A program made the position numbers and the translations under genes. From SG8-38 sp041576815 (GTDB lineage: Bacteria > Myxococcota_A > Polyangia > Polyangiales > Houyiibacteriaceae), in assembly GCA_041576815.1 (NCBI GenBank), contig JBFGKE010000008.1:1-64000 (forward strand): a stretch of DNA of 64,000 bases. Direction: 5' to 3'. The stretch's first letter is position 1. Each line of letters opens with the position of its first letter. The notes under the pieces are model-generated. The model was not told the DNA's origin. It ran no database searches and saw nothing but the letters and a program-made list of their open reading frames with translations. Below are positions 43,519 through 52,836 of this stretch, piece after piece.

Positions 43519-44241
43519 TCACCCCGAAAACGGGATCCGCTCGCGAAGCCGCTTTGCCCGCTCCCGTGCAAGCGGGACCTTTGGCGCCTCGGGATGATCG
43601 AGGATGAGCTGGTACGTTCCGGCACCGGTGGGCTCGATCGTCCGGATTCGATCGTAGCGCACGATGAATCCGCGGTGCGATCGAAAGAACGCGTCGGGGT
43701 CGAGCTCCTCTTCCAAGTTTGCGAGCGTCTTGTCGATCGCGAGGCGGTCGGCTTCGGTCACCGCCCAGACGAGCTCGTCTTTGACCTCGAAGTACACCAC
43801 GTCGCTCAGCTCGAGCACCACGTACGCGTCTTTGCGCCGAACTGCGATCCGTTCCAGACGCTCGAGTGTGCTTCCTGCCGTCCCGGCGCGAACGCGCTCT
43901 ACCGCTTGCCGAAGCCGTTCCAGACGCACCGGCTTGAGCAGGTAGTCCGCCACGCGAGCTTCGAAGGCCCGGAGCGCCCCCTCGTCGTGCGCGGAGACGA
44001 TCACGACTTTCAAATCCGGGTGGTTCGCCATGAGCGTTTCCGCGAGCGCCACGCCATCCGGCCCCGGCATCCTCAAATCGACGAACGCGACGTCGGGCTG
44101 CTCTTCCGCGCAGAGCCCCTGCGCCTCCGGCGCGTTTCGCGCCTCTCCGACGACCTCGACATCGTCGCACTGTCCGAGCATGAACCTCAGCTCGTCTCGG
44201 GCGAGCGGCTCGTCGTCAACCACGACCGCGCGAATGTTCAT
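43519..44241 (-). CDS. LytTR-family response regulator
   Basis: 240 residues. The receiver has DDE 9-11, D55 (FVDLRMPGPDG) and LKP near 107. The LytTR DNA-binding domain follows (about 135-237): RRKDAYVVLELSDVVYFEV, FFRSHRGFIVR and GTYQLIL. It binds short repeated sites at promoters. Its ATG overlaps the kinase stop (ATGA), so it is the partner of the LytS-like kinase. Confidence 0.94.
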   Translation of the reverse strand: MNIRAVVVDDEPLARDELRFMLGQCDDVEVVGEARNAPEAQGLCAEEQPDVAFVDLRMPGPDGVALAETLMANHPDLKVVIVSAHDEGALRAFEARVADYLLKPVRLERLRQAVERVRAGTAGSTLERLERIAVRRKDAYVVLELSDVVYFEVKDELVWAVTEADRLAIDKTLANLEEELDPDAFFRSHRGFIVRYDRIRTIEPTGAGTYQLILDHPEAPKVPLARERAKRLRERIPFSG

Positions 44242-45467
44242 CGATTCTCTCCCGAGATGCTCGCGTCTTTCGGCAGCTCCACCGTGACGAGGGTACCGCG
44301 TTCGAGCGAGGCAAGCCGAAGATTTGCCGCGCCGTCGTACTGTTGGTCGAGACGCTTTCGAAGGGTTTGAAGCGCAAGGCCCGTGCCCTTGGTCGACGGA
44401 CCTTGCGAGGGGCCCTCGGCCTCGTCCTCCACCTCGATCCGCAGTCGCTCGCCGAGGTCGGACGCGCGAATCGTGATCTTACCGAGGCCCTGCTTCGGTG
44501 TGATGCCGTGCTTGACGGCGTTTTCGACGATCGGCTGCAGAAGCAGTGCCGGCACACGCGCGTCGCGCACGCTCGCGTCGACGGAAGTCTGAACCGCGAG
44601 GCGCTCGTCCCCGAGACGGGCGCGTTCGATCGCGAGGTAGGCGCACGCATGCTCGACCTCGTTCATCACCGACGCGTCGTGCGGATTCTGCAGGAGATAG
44701 CGATAGAGATCGGCGAGGTCCGACACCAAAGCGCGCGCCTGCTCCGGGTCACGTCGAATCGTCGCGCGAAGGGTGTTGAGCGCGTTGAAGAGGAAGTGCG
44801 GCTCGAGCCGGTTGCGGAGCGCCATGAGCGAGATCTCGTTGGCTGCGGCCTCTGCCTCGACGAGCGCGACGGCCTGCTCCTGCCTGGAGATCACCACCAG
44901 CGCGACGTTGACGAAAAGCGCGACGCCGAGCGCGACGCCAGCGAGCTGAACCGCGAGCGAAGGCAGCGATTCGACCAAATCGAAGCCCGCCAGCGCCATG
45001 CCGACCGCCGTGACACCCACGCCGGCGAGTTGCACCACCGAGGCCGCGCCGAGAACCCGCCAACCGACGAACATCTGCTCGCGCCGCACCGACATTCGTC
45101 CAGCGAGCCATCCGTCGAGGATCGAAGCAACGAGCGCGAAAGGAAAGTAGTCGGGCATGACCCGCGTGACGTAGAACCCGCCTCCGAGGACCCCGGTCAG
45201 TGCGCCCGCGCGCGGCCCTCCCAAGATGCCCGCGATCATGATGCCAATCGCGCGGAGGTTGAGGTGGTAGCCGAGCCACTCGAAGCCCATCACCGAGCCC
45301 CACATCGAAAAGAGCACGCCGAAGACGATCACGACGCCGACGTCCCGCGGCTGACCGACACCGAGTAGTCGGTTTCTGAGCGGGGGCACCAGCACGGCGA
45401 GCAGTCCGGCCGTCGCGATCAAGCTGAGCTTTTCGAAAAGCTCGGGGATCAACAGGCGGAAGTCCAC
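44238..45467 (-). CDS. LytS-like sensor histidine kinase
   Basis: 409 residues. About six membrane spans of the 5TM-LytS receptor type occupy 1-195, with the IAGILGGPRAGALTGVLGG motif. The His_kinase domain has H224 in RLEPHFLFNALNTLRA, followed by HATPase_c with PALLLQPIVENAVKHGI. It likely senses envelope state or membrane potential and phosphorylates the LytTR regulator coupled to it. Length and order are normal. Confidence 0.94.
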   Translation of the reverse strand: MDFRLLIPELFEKLSLIATAGLLAVLVPPLRNRLLGVGQPRDVGVVIVFGVLFSMWGSVMGFEWLGYHLNLRAIGIMIAGILGGPRAGALTGVLGGGFYVTRVMPDYFPFALVASILDGWLAGRMSVRREQMFVGWRVLGAASVVQLAGVGVTAVGMALAGFDLVESLPSLAVQLAGVALGVALFVNVALVVISRQEQAVALVEAEAAANEISLMALRNRLEPHFLFNALNTLRATIRRDPEQARALVSDLADLYRYLLQNPHDASVMNEVEHACAYLAIERARLGDERLAVQTSVDASVRDARVPALLLQPIVENAVKHGITPKQGLGKITIRASDLGERLRIEVEDEAEGPSQGPSTKGTGLALQTLRKRLDQQYDGAANLRLASLERGTLVTVELPKDASISGENR

Positions 45468-45537
45468 TCGCCGAGCCTAGCAGCGTTTGCGCGATCCCGC
45501 GTGGTCTCCCAACCGTGGCTGCGCTATCGTCGCCGCG

Positions 45538-45720
45538 ATGGCTCGCCTCCTTTGGTTTGCGCTCTTCTTCGTGCTCGCGTGCGGTACGAACATCCGACTG
45601 AAATCGCTCAACGAGCCGTGTACGCGAACCGAGCAATGCGAACGCGGTTTGGCCTGTCAGGGCGGCGTTTGCTTGCCCGCTCCCGATGCTGGCGTCGACG
45701 GCGGTGATGGGGGGTCTTGA
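45538..45720 (+). CDS. Tiny Cys-rich lipoprotein, 60 aa
   Basis: Starts MARLLWFALFFVLAC, with the lipid-attached cysteine at about 15. The body has CTRTEQCERGLACQGGVC, the four-cysteine pattern seen in many myxobacterial Dickkopf-like Cys-rich repeats, and a D/G-rich end. The gene is real by its lipobox and cysteine pattern, though short. It is convergent with the IPT lipoprotein gene, overlapping it by 64 bases. Confidence 0.7.
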   Translation: MARLLWFALFFVLACGTNIRLKSLNEPCTRTEQCERGLACQGGVCLPAPDAGVDGGDGGS

Positions 45721-46103
45721 GCCGCCGGAGCCGCGCCTTCGTCCAAGAGGCTGCCCGCCTGGTCGATGTACTGGAACGCCTGTTTGATCACGAACACGGA
45801 GCCGTTGTCGGCTCGGACGGTCACGTCGACCATGCCCGCATCAGGCCTTCGTGGCGTCACCGCGAGCAGGGCTTTGTCGTTCTCGATCGAGACTTGGGGA
45901 GAGCGCAGCTGTCCAAAATACACGGCGTAGCCGATGTCCAGGCGAAGATTTCGGGACAGGATTCGGACGGTCTTCCCGCCCTGAAGCCCTCCGAAATCAG
46001 GGCTCACTTCTTGGAAGGCCATGTCGGGACGCGGTTTCTCGCAGGCGGCCAGCACGAACACTGCGCCGATGATCACACCTACGATGCCCCCTGGCTTTTT
46101 CAT
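45657..46103 (-). CDS. IPT/TIG-like domain lipoprotein
   Basis: 148 residues. The signal ends in VFVLAAC. Residues 30-120 form an immunoglobulin-like IPT/TIG fold: VSPDFGGLQGGKTVRILSRN, YFGQLRSPQVSIENDKALLAVTPRRPDAGMVDVTVRADNG (read in parts). A Pro/Ser/Ala-rich tail ends the protein. It is likely a surface or periplasmic protein of unknown role. The 3' end overlaps the small Cys-rich lipoprotein gene on the other strand. Confidence 0.8.
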   Translation of the reverse strand: MKKPGGIVGVIIGAVFVLAACEKPRPDMAFQEVSPDFGGLQGGKTVRILSRNLRLDIGYAVYFGQLRSPQVSIENDKALLAVTPRRPDAGMVDVTVRADNGSVFVIKQAFQYIDQAGSLLDEGAAPAAQDPPSPPSTPASGAGKQTPP

Positions 46104-46195
46104 CCCACGGGTTCAATTTACCACGTCCGCGATTGGAAGGCATGCTTGACACGGCGCTGTGCCCCTTCACACACTCCCGCTGATCAAAGGTTGCA

Positions 46196-48553
46196 GTGAC
46201 CAAACAGAACCTCCTCGTCGTCGATGCCGATCCCCGAAGCCTGCGCGTGCTCGAGGTGAGCCTCCGGAATGCCGGTTACAACGTCGCCGGATGTCCCAGC
46301 GTGGGGAAGGCGCTCGAGATTCTGCACGCGAACAAGCCGGACCTGATCCTCTCCGATACCACCTTCGGTGACATGGACGGCTTCGAATTCGTGGAGCAGC
46401 TCCGGCGAAACTCCGAGTGGGCCGACATCCCGTTCATGTTCCTGTCGAGCGACGGCTCGATCGAGAGCAAGATTCGCGGCCTCGAGCTCGGCGTCGAGGA
46501 CTATCTGACGAAGCCGATTTACATTCGCGAGGTGATCGCGCGGGTCGGCATCGAGCTCGCGCGGCAGGCACGGGCAGGGCTCGCGCGCAAGAGCGACGAC
46601 GCCCGAACGCGCTTCAGCGGCTCGCTTTCGGAGATGAGCGTCGTCGACCTGCTGCAGACCATCGATGTCAGCCGCAAGTCGGGCGTGCTGACCCTCGTTT
46701 CGGCGGACGGGCAAGAAGGGATGATCTCGTTCGATTCGGGAGCCGTGATCAATGCGACCGTCGAGGACCTGATCGGAGAGGACGCGATCTATCGTCAACT
46801 GCTATGGCGTGAAGGCAGCTTCGATCTGGCTTTCCGGGGCGTCAGCTTGAGTGAGCGGACCGTGCACCGCACGACGCAGGCGCTGCTGATGGAAGGGATG
46901 CGCCGGCTCGACGAATGGAGCCGGCTTTCCGAGCTCATTCCCTCGTTCGATTCGGTGCTCGAAGTGGACGCCGAGGTCCTTCGTGAACGCTTGCGCGAGA
47001 TGCCAGACGAGCAAAACGACATGATCCGCCTGATCGACGGAAATCAGACCGTGCAAGAGATCCTTCGCGCTCACGGCGGCGACCACGTCGAGGCTCTTCG
47101 CAAGGTCGTGGACCTCTATTTCGAGGGTATCGTGCACGAGGTCGGGCGTAGCGACGGCAGCATTCCCGTGCTGACCGAGGTATCGGTGCAGTCCTCGCCG
47201 GCCCCTCCAAAACAGGGGGTAAACACCATTCCCGGCCCTGGCGGTCTGCGCGGAGGGGAGGTGCAGGTCCCAGCGGTGCCGCCTCTGCCCGCGGTCGACC
47301 CGGATTTGGTGTCCACGCCCGTCTCGCTGCCGTCCCCCGCCGCGGAGCCCTCGACCGCCGAGAGCGCGGACGTCGAGAGCATCGAGGACCAGATCGTGCG
47401 GCCCTCGGTCCCACCGGCGCCCGTCCCCTCGTTGGCGAGTGCGCCGCTCGACGCGCCGTCCGAGTGGCAGCCTGCGCCGCCACCGCGCGCGAGGCGCGAC
47501 ACCCCCTCGGGTTTTCAAGTGCACCGCCCCGGGAGCGCCATGCACGCGGGCGGCACCATCCTCAATTGGGCGGGCCGTGTTCCCGAGATCGACAAGATCG
47601 AAGAGATCTCCGGTCGCGAGACACTCGAGGTTGGCCAGTGGGACAGCACCTTGGACGAGCTCCGCGAGGACCCGGAAATCGAGGAAGCGATCGAGGCGAT
47701 CGACTCCGACCCGCCTCCCGCGGCGTTCGTTCGGTCGACCCCGCCCGGCGCCTATTCGCTCGACGCCGCAGTCGTCCCAAGCGTGGATTCCGGGCACCGC
47801 GACGCGGTTCTTCAGTACCACGAACCAGCAGAAGTCGATCCGCCGCCCCTGACCTACGAGCAGGTCTTCGATCAGGCCGTGGGCGAAACGAGCCTTCAGG
47901 CGCCACGCGCCGTCGAGACCACCTCGGTTGCTGCGTCGAGGACGGCTCCCAATTCGACTCTTCCTTGGAGCGGAGTGCTGATCGCGGCGGCGACGTTGGG
48001 CGTTGCGGCGCTGGCGTTCTGGATGGTGGTCTCGGAGGAGGCGGCCGAGACCGAGGGGCTTGTGGTAGAGGCGCCTGCGCCAGAAGGAGCCGCCGCGCCG
48101 GTGGCAACGTCAGGGTCCGCGCCAGCGGCAGCGGCAGAGCCAGAGCCAGCCGCAGCGCCAGCGCCAGAGCCAGAAGCCGCGGCGGCGCCGGGGATCTACG
48201 CGGAGACCGGCGTGACGGATACCTACGACGAGCAGCTTGCGCTCGCGCGGCGATTGAAGCGGGGGTCGAGGGCGGTCGCGGCGTACCGGCGCGCTATCGA
48301 GCTCGAGCCCGAGGGGAGCCCGGCGCTCGCCGAGCTCGCGCGTTTGATGTTGGCGCGGAGCAACACGCGGGAGGCGACGGAGCTCGCCGAGCGTGCGACG
48401 GCGGTCGATCCCTCGAATGCATTGGCCTGGGTCACGCTCGGTGCGGCGCGCCAGGCGCGTGGCGATCGGCAAGGCGCGCGGCAGGCCTATCGAAATTGCG
48501 TGAAGCTCGGCAAAGGACAGTACGTTTCCGAATGCCGTGCCATGCTTCGCTGA
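46196..48553 (+). CDS. Receiver-DUF4388-TPR membrane protein
   Basis: 785 residues from a GTG. Residues 1-120 are a receiver (D54 in LILSDTTFGDMDG; LTKP present). About 135-235 is DUF4388 (PATAN), seen as FSGSLSEMSVVDLLQTIDVSRKSGVLTL, a domain of gliding and signalling proteins. Another helical region (230-310) and a long Pro/Ala-rich linker lead to a membrane span (about 590-610) and C-terminal TPR repeats (ARRLKRGSRAVAAYRRAIELEP, LARLMLARSNTREATELAERATAVDPSN). This places cytoplasmic signal input and an extracytoplasmic scaffold in one chain. No kinase neighbour. Confidence 0.87.
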   Translation: MTKQNLLVVDADPRSLRVLEVSLRNAGYNVAGCPSVGKALEILHANKPDLILSDTTFGDMDGFEFVEQLRRNSEWADIPFMFLSSDGSIESKIRGLELGVEDYLTKPIYIREVIARVGIELARQARAGLARKSDDARTRFSGSLSEMSVVDLLQTIDVSRKSGVLTLVSADGQEGMISFDSGAVINATVEDLIGEDAIYRQLLWREGSFDLAFRGVSLSERTVHRTTQALLMEGMRRLDEWSRLSELIPSFDSVLEVDAEVLRERLREMPDEQNDMIRLIDGNQTVQEILRAHGGDHVEALRKVVDLYFEGIVHEVGRSDGSIPVLTEVSVQSSPAPPKQGVNTIPGPGGLRGGEVQVPAVPPLPAVDPDLVSTPVSLPSPAAEPSTAESADVESIEDQIVRPSVPPAPVPSLASAPLDAPSEWQPAPPPRARRDTPSGFQVHRPGSAMHAGGTILNWAGRVPEIDKIEEISGRETLEVGQWDSTLDELREDPEIEEAIEAIDSDPPPAAFVRSTPPGAYSLDAAVVPSVDSGHRDAVLQYHEPAEVDPPPLTYEQVFDQAVGETSLQAPRAVETTSVAASRTAPNSTLPWSGVLIAAATLGVAALAFWMVVSEEAAETEGLVVEAPAPEGAAAPVATSGSAPAAAAEPEPAAAPAPEPEAAAAPGIYAETGVTDTYDEQLALARRLKRGSRAVAAYRRAIELEPEGSPALAELARLMLARSNTREATELAERATAVDPSNALAWVTLGAARQARGDRQGARQAYRNCVKLGKGQYVSECRAMLR

Positions 48554-48623
48554 CCCCCCGCTGGCACAAGTTTCGAAGGGGCCATCGGGCCTGCTAAGCT
48601 GCCTGAATGAGCTGGGGGGTTCA

Positions 48624-49658
48624 GTGAGTCGGTCGAAACCCGTCGGGGTCGCCGTCGTGGGAGCCGGCGGCTGGGGCAAGAACCACGTCCGCAACTACGT
48701 GGCGATGCCCGAGGCAGACCTGCACTACATCTGCGATCGCGACGAGACGATTCGAGGCTCGATGAGCACGCTCTATCCGAGCGTGCGCGCGGTCTCCGAT
48801 CTGCAAATCGTGCTCCGCGACCCCGCCGTCGAGGCCGTCGTCATCGCGACCCATGCGCCGACGCACTTCGAGCTGGCCGAGGCCGCGCTTCGATCGGGCC
48901 GCGACGTGTTCGTGGAGAAACCCCTTTGCCTTTCTGGCGACCGGGCTGCAGCCCTGTGCTCGCTCGCGGAGGAGCAGGGCCGAATGCTGATGGTCGGTCA
49001 CCTCTTGTTGTACCATCCCGCGGTCGATCGGCTGAAGCGTCTCATCGACGACGGTGAGCTCGGCGACGTCCTCTACATCTACGCCCAGCGCGTGAACCTC
49101 GGCGTGGTTCGTCGGGAGGAGAACGCATGGTGGTCCCTGGCCCCACACGACATTTCGGTGGCCAACTATCTGCTCGGGGCATCGCCCGAAGCCGTGAGCG
49201 CCACGGGCTCGTCGTACCTTCAGTCCGACCGGGGGATCGAAGACGTGGTCTTCGCGACGCTTCACTATCCAGGCGGACGCATGGCGCACGTGCACGTGAG
49301 CTGGCTCGACCCGCACAAGATTCGAAAGCTCACTGTGGTCGGCGACAAGAAGATGGCCGTCTTCGACGACACCTCGGCCGACAAGAAGCTCGCAGTCTTC
49401 GACAAAGGGGTCGAGCCACCCGAGACTCTCACCTACGAGGAGGGCGTGCGAATCCGGACGGGCGATATCCTCATTCCGGCCCTCAAGATGGCCGAGCCGC
49501 TGCGACGCGAAGGCCGCGCCTTCCTCGAGTCCGTCCGAACGCGCCGTGCACCCGTGGCCGACGGACAGTCGGGGCTCGACGTGGTACGTGCGCTCGAGGG
49601 CGGCGCCGCCTCGCTGGCGCAGGGTGGCGCGCGTATCCCGCTTGCCAGGGGGCGTTGA
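48624..49658 (+). CDS. wlbA: Gfo/Idh/MocA oxidoreductase, WlbA/WbpB-like
   Basis: 344 residues from a GTG preceded by a G-rich site. The NAD-binding loop is VVGAGGWGKNHVRN, and EKP with K99 is the active Lys motif; the C-terminal beta domain has a His in APHDISVANYLLG. In the UDP-2,3-diacetamido-glucuronic acid pathway this enzyme oxidises C3 of UDP-GlcNAcA. The next two genes encode the matching acetyltransferase and aminotransferase, which supports the assignment. The exact sugar is inferred. Confidence 0.8.
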   Translation: MSRSKPVGVAVVGAGGWGKNHVRNYVAMPEADLHYICDRDETIRGSMSTLYPSVRAVSDLQIVLRDPAVEAVVIATHAPTHFELAEAALRSGRDVFVEKPLCLSGDRAAALCSLAEEQGRMLMVGHLLLYHPAVDRLKRLIDDGELGDVLYIYAQRVNLGVVRREENAWWSLAPHDISVANYLLGASPEAVSATGSSYLQSDRGIEDVVFATLHYPGGRMAHVHVSWLDPHKIRKLTVVGDKKMAVFDDTSADKKLAVFDKGVEPPETLTYEEGVRIRTGDILIPALKMAEPLRREGRAFLESVRTRRAPVADGQSGLDVVRALEGGAASLAQGGARIPLARGR

Positions 49659-50230
49659 TGGACGCGGCGTTCGTCCATGAGACCGCGGTCGTCGATGACG
49701 GCGCGGAGATCGGCGAGGGCACGCGGGTCTGGCATTTCACCCACGTGTCCGCCGGCTCCACGATCGGCACGCGATGCGTCTTGGGGCAAAACGTCTTCAT
49801 CGGCCCGGGCGTTCGCGTGGGTCGAGGCGTGAAGATTCAAAACAACGTGTCGGTGTATTCGGGCGTCACGGTCGATGACGACGTGTTTCTCGGGCCGAGC
49901 TGTGTGTTCACCAACGTGCTGACGCCGCGCGCTCACGTCGAGCGCAAGGACGAGTTTGCGGAAACCCGGGTAGGACGGGGCGTCACGGTTGGCGCCAATG
50001 CGACGATCGTGTGCGGGAATTCGCTCGGTGAGTACTCCCTCATCGGCGCCGGCAGCGTGGTCACGAGGGACGTCGCACCGCATGCGGTGATGGTTGGCAA
50101 TCCTGCGCGCCGGACCGCATGGGCGTGCCGCTGCGGCGAGGTGCTGCCCGCGTCGGGCCGGTGTACGCGCTGTGGAGACGAATACGAGCTGAGCAGCCAG
50201 CTCTGCCGACGGGTGAGGCAACGTGACTGA
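49658..50230 (+). CDS. wlbB: Left-handed beta-helix N-acetyltransferase, WlbB/WbpD-like
   Basis: 190 residues. Hexapeptide repeats span about 5-150 (IGEGTRVWHFTHV, IGTRCVLGQNVFIGPGV and GRGVKIQNNVSVYSGV). It acetylates the 3-amino group made by the aminotransferase. The C-terminus carries CRC (157-159) and CTRC (169-172), a small zinc-ribbon-like extension found in part of this family. The ATG overlaps the wlbA stop (TGATG), and the end overlaps the next gene by 8 bases. Confidence 0.85.
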   Translation: MDAAFVHETAVVDDGAEIGEGTRVWHFTHVSAGSTIGTRCVLGQNVFIGPGVRVGRGVKIQNNVSVYSGVTVDDDVFLGPSCVFTNVLTPRAHVERKDEFAETRVGRGVTVGANATIVCGNSLGEYSLIGAGSVVTRDVAPHAVMVGNPARRTAWACRCGEVLPASGRCTRCGDEYELSSQLCRRVRQRD

Positions 50231-51347
50231 AGACGCGATCCCGATGCTGGACGTGGCGGCCCAAAACGGGCCGTTGATGGACGCCCTGATCGCGAAAGCC
50301 GCCGACGTGATTCGCTCGGGGCGCTACATCCTAGGCCCAGAGGTCGAGGCCTTCGAGCGCGAGGTGGCGGAATACATCGGCGTGCGACACGCCGTCGGGG
50401 TTTCGAGCGGTACCGACGCTCTCATGGTAGCGCTGATGGCGCTCGACGTCGGCAAGGGGGACGAGGTGATCACGACGCCGTTCACCTTCTTTGCAACCGG
50501 TGGGTGCATTGCACGCGTCGGCGCGCGACCGGTGTTCGTCGACATCCGTTCCGACACCTTCAACATCGACGTCGAGCAGGTCGCGTCTGCCGTGACGCCC
50601 CGGACTCGTGCAGTCATGCCCGTCCATCTCTTCGGCCAGTCCTGCGACATGGAGTCGTTGACCGCGCTCGCCAGCCAGCGCGGGCTCGCCATCATCGAGG
50701 ACGCAGCCCAGGCGATCGGTACGAAGAGCCCGCTTGGGCCCGTCGGTAGGCTCGGCGAATACGGGTGCTTTTCGTTTTTTCCGTCGAAGAACCTCGGCGG
50801 CTTTGGCGACGGAGGGCTCGTCACGACCGAGGACCCGGGGCTGGCCGACAAAGCGCGCGTGATGCGCGCTCACGGGAGCAAGCCGAAATACCACCACGCC
50901 GTCATCGGGGGCAACTTCCGCATCGACGCGCTCCAGGCTGCGCTCCTTCGCGTGAAGCTTCCCGAGCTCGAGGGGTGGACTGCGGGTCGGCGGAAGAACG
51001 CCGATCGCTACGACGCAGCCTTTTCGGCATCTGGCCTCGACGACGATCTTCTCGCGCCGCCGCCGAGGCGTTTCGAGGGGCACGTCTACAACCAGTACGT
51101 GATTCGAACATCCCGAAGAGACGAGCTCCAGGCACACCTTCGCGACGAGCAGATCGCCACAGCGATCTACTATCCGGTGCCGCTTCACCGACAGGAATGC
51201 TTTGCATCCCTCGGCTACCGCGAGGGCTCGCTCCCCGTGTCCGAGCACGCGAGTCGCGAGGTTCTCGCGCTCCCAATCTTCGCGGGTCTCGGTGAATCTC
51301 GGCAGAACCGCATCATCGACACCGTGGTCAGCTTTCTCCGCCGATAG
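50223..51347 (+). CDS. wlbC: DegT/DnrJ/EryC1 aminotransferase, WlbC/WbpE-like
   Basis: 374 residues of a PLP-dependent sugar aminotransferase with FFPSKNLGGFGDGG (PLP lysine K189), IIEDAAQAIGT (D160) and a C-terminal PVPLHRQECF block. In the Wlb pathway it installs the C3 amino group on the 3-keto sugar. GTG start. The wlbA, wlbB, wlbC order with overlaps is a single operon. Neither a UDP-GlcNAc 6-dehydrogenase nor an epimerase is in view. Confidence 0.88.
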   Translation: MTEDAIPMLDVAAQNGPLMDALIAKAADVIRSGRYILGPEVEAFEREVAEYIGVRHAVGVSSGTDALMVALMALDVGKGDEVITTPFTFFATGGCIARVGARPVFVDIRSDTFNIDVEQVASAVTPRTRAVMPVHLFGQSCDMESLTALASQRGLAIIEDAAQAIGTKSPLGPVGRLGEYGCFSFFPSKNLGGFGDGGLVTTEDPGLADKARVMRAHGSKPKYHHAVIGGNFRIDALQAALLRVKLPELEGWTAGRRKNADRYDAAFSASGLDDDLLAPPPRRFEGHVYNQYVIRTSRRDELQAHLRDEQIATAIYYPVPLHRQECFASLGYREGSLPVSEHASREVLALPIFAGLGESRQNRIIDTVVSFLRR

Positions 51348-51390
51348 AAGTAGCCTCGATCGCCCCCACGCCCTAGAGTGCGCTGCAGTC

Positions 51391-52836
51391 ATGCAAGGCC
51401 GCTACCAAGCACCGTTCGCGGAGAGCGGTTCGCACGCGATCGACTCGGAGATCGCGGGTCGTTTGCTGCGAATCGCGCTCGACACCGGGGGCGACTACGC
51501 CGATTTGTTCTTCGAGTACTCGGTGAGCGGAAGCTATGCGTATGACGAGCAAATCCTGAAGTCCGCGCGGCGTGCGGTGTCGATGGGGCTTGGGGTTCGC
51601 GTCATGAAGGGCGACGCAACGGGGTATGCCTATTGCGAAGAGCTCTCGTTCGACGCGATGAAACACGCCGCCATCACCGCTGCGCAAATCGCCGCAGGGG
51701 GAAAGCCTGTCGCACCCGCGGCGATTTCGTTGCGGGAAGGGCCCAATCGGTACCCGGTATCGTCGGAGTCGCTCGAGGTCGACGGCGCGGCGAAGAAAGC
51801 GATTCTCGAACGCGCAGACCGGGCCGCGCGGGCTGCGGACTCTCGCGTAATTCGCGTCGACGCATCATTCGCGGAAAACGTGCGTGAGATCCTCGTTGCA
51901 AACAGCCTCGGCCACATGGCGCGCGACCGCCAGCCGTTGATCCGGTTCGGCGTTCGCGTCATCGCCGAGGACGGGGGGAAGCGCCAGTCCGGGTCGTCGG
52001 GGGGTGGGGGCCGCATGGGGCTCGAGTACTTCGAGCAGACGACGCCCGAGTGGCACGCCGAGCAGGCCGTCCAGCAAGCCCTGGTGATGCTCGATGCCAG
52101 GGAGGCCCCTGCGGGCGAGATGGAGGTCGTCCTGGGGCCCGGAGATAGCGGTATCCTGCTTCACGAGGCGGTCGGACACGGCCTCGAAGCCGACTTCAAC
52201 CGAAAGAAGACGAGCAACTACTCGGATCGCGTGGGTGAGGTCGTCGCAAGCGAGCTTTGTACGGTCGTGGACGACGCATCACTCGAAGGCTCGCGGGGCT
52301 CGATCAACGTCGACGACGAGGGCCAGCTTCCGACCCGGTCGGTGTTGATCGAGCATGGGATACTACGGGGTTACATGCAGGATCGGCACAGCGCGGAGTT
52401 CTTCGGCGCCTCGCCCGACGGTCACGGTCGCCGTCAGAGCTTTCGCTCGCACCCGATGCCACGGATGACGAATACGATGTTACTCGCAGGGCAGGACTCC
52501 CCCGAAGACATCATTCGAAGCGTGAGCCGAGGGGTCTACGCAAAGAAATTTGGCGGCGGTCAGGTCGACATCTCCAACGGGGACTTCGTATTCTCGTTGA
52601 CCGAGGGCTATCTGATCGAAGACGGCAAGCTCACCGCGCCTCTCAAAGGGGTCAACCTGATCGGCAACGGGCCGGATGCGATGCGCAAAGCCGTGATGCT
52701 GGGGCACGACTTCGAGGTGTCTGACGGTATCTGGACCTGTGGCAAGGACGGGCAGTCGGTCCCGGTCGGTGTTGGATGTCCGACGATCAAGATCGCTGCG
52801 ATGACCGTCGGCGGAACGCAGGTGTCAGGCGCATGA
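51391..52836 (+). CDS. tldD: TldD-family metalloprotease
   Basis: 481 residues of the TldD/PmbA family. The zinc motif HEAVGHGLEAD (H258, E259, H263) is complete, and the C-terminus carries GCPTIKIAAMTVGGT with a conserved Cys. TldD with TldE cleaves unfolded peptides, as in microcin B17 maturation and CcdA degradation. It begins 43 bases after wlbC and is coupled to tldE by ATGA. No peptide precursor or YcaO gene is near, so a housekeeping role is most likely. Confidence 0.94.
   Translation: MQGRYQAPFAESGSHAIDSEIAGRLLRIALDTGGDYADLFFEYSVSGSYAYDEQILKSARRAVSMGLGVRVMKGDATGYAYCEELSFDAMKHAAITAAQIAAGGKPVAPAAISLREGPNRYPVSSESLEVDGAAKKAILERADRAARAADSRVIRVDASFAENVREILVANSLGHMARDRQPLIRFGVRVIAEDGGKRQSGSSGGGGRMGLEYFEQTTPEWHAEQAVQQALVMLDAREAPAGEMEVVLGPGDSGILLHEAVGHGLEADFNRKKTSNYSDRVGEVVASELCTVVDDASLEGSRGSINVDDEGQLPTRSVLIEHGILRGYMQDRHSAEFFGASPDGHGRRQSFRSHPMPRMTNTMLLAGQDSPEDIIRSVSRGVYAKKFGGGQVDISNGDFVFSLTEGYLIEDGKLTAPLKGVNLIGNGPDAMRKAVMLGHDFEVSDGIWTCGKDGQSVPVGVGCPTIKIAAMTVGGTQVSGA

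Noticed and set aside
48624..51347. Complete O-antigen or capsule locus
   Set aside because: Only three sugar-nucleotide enzymes are present; no transferases, polymerase or export genes.
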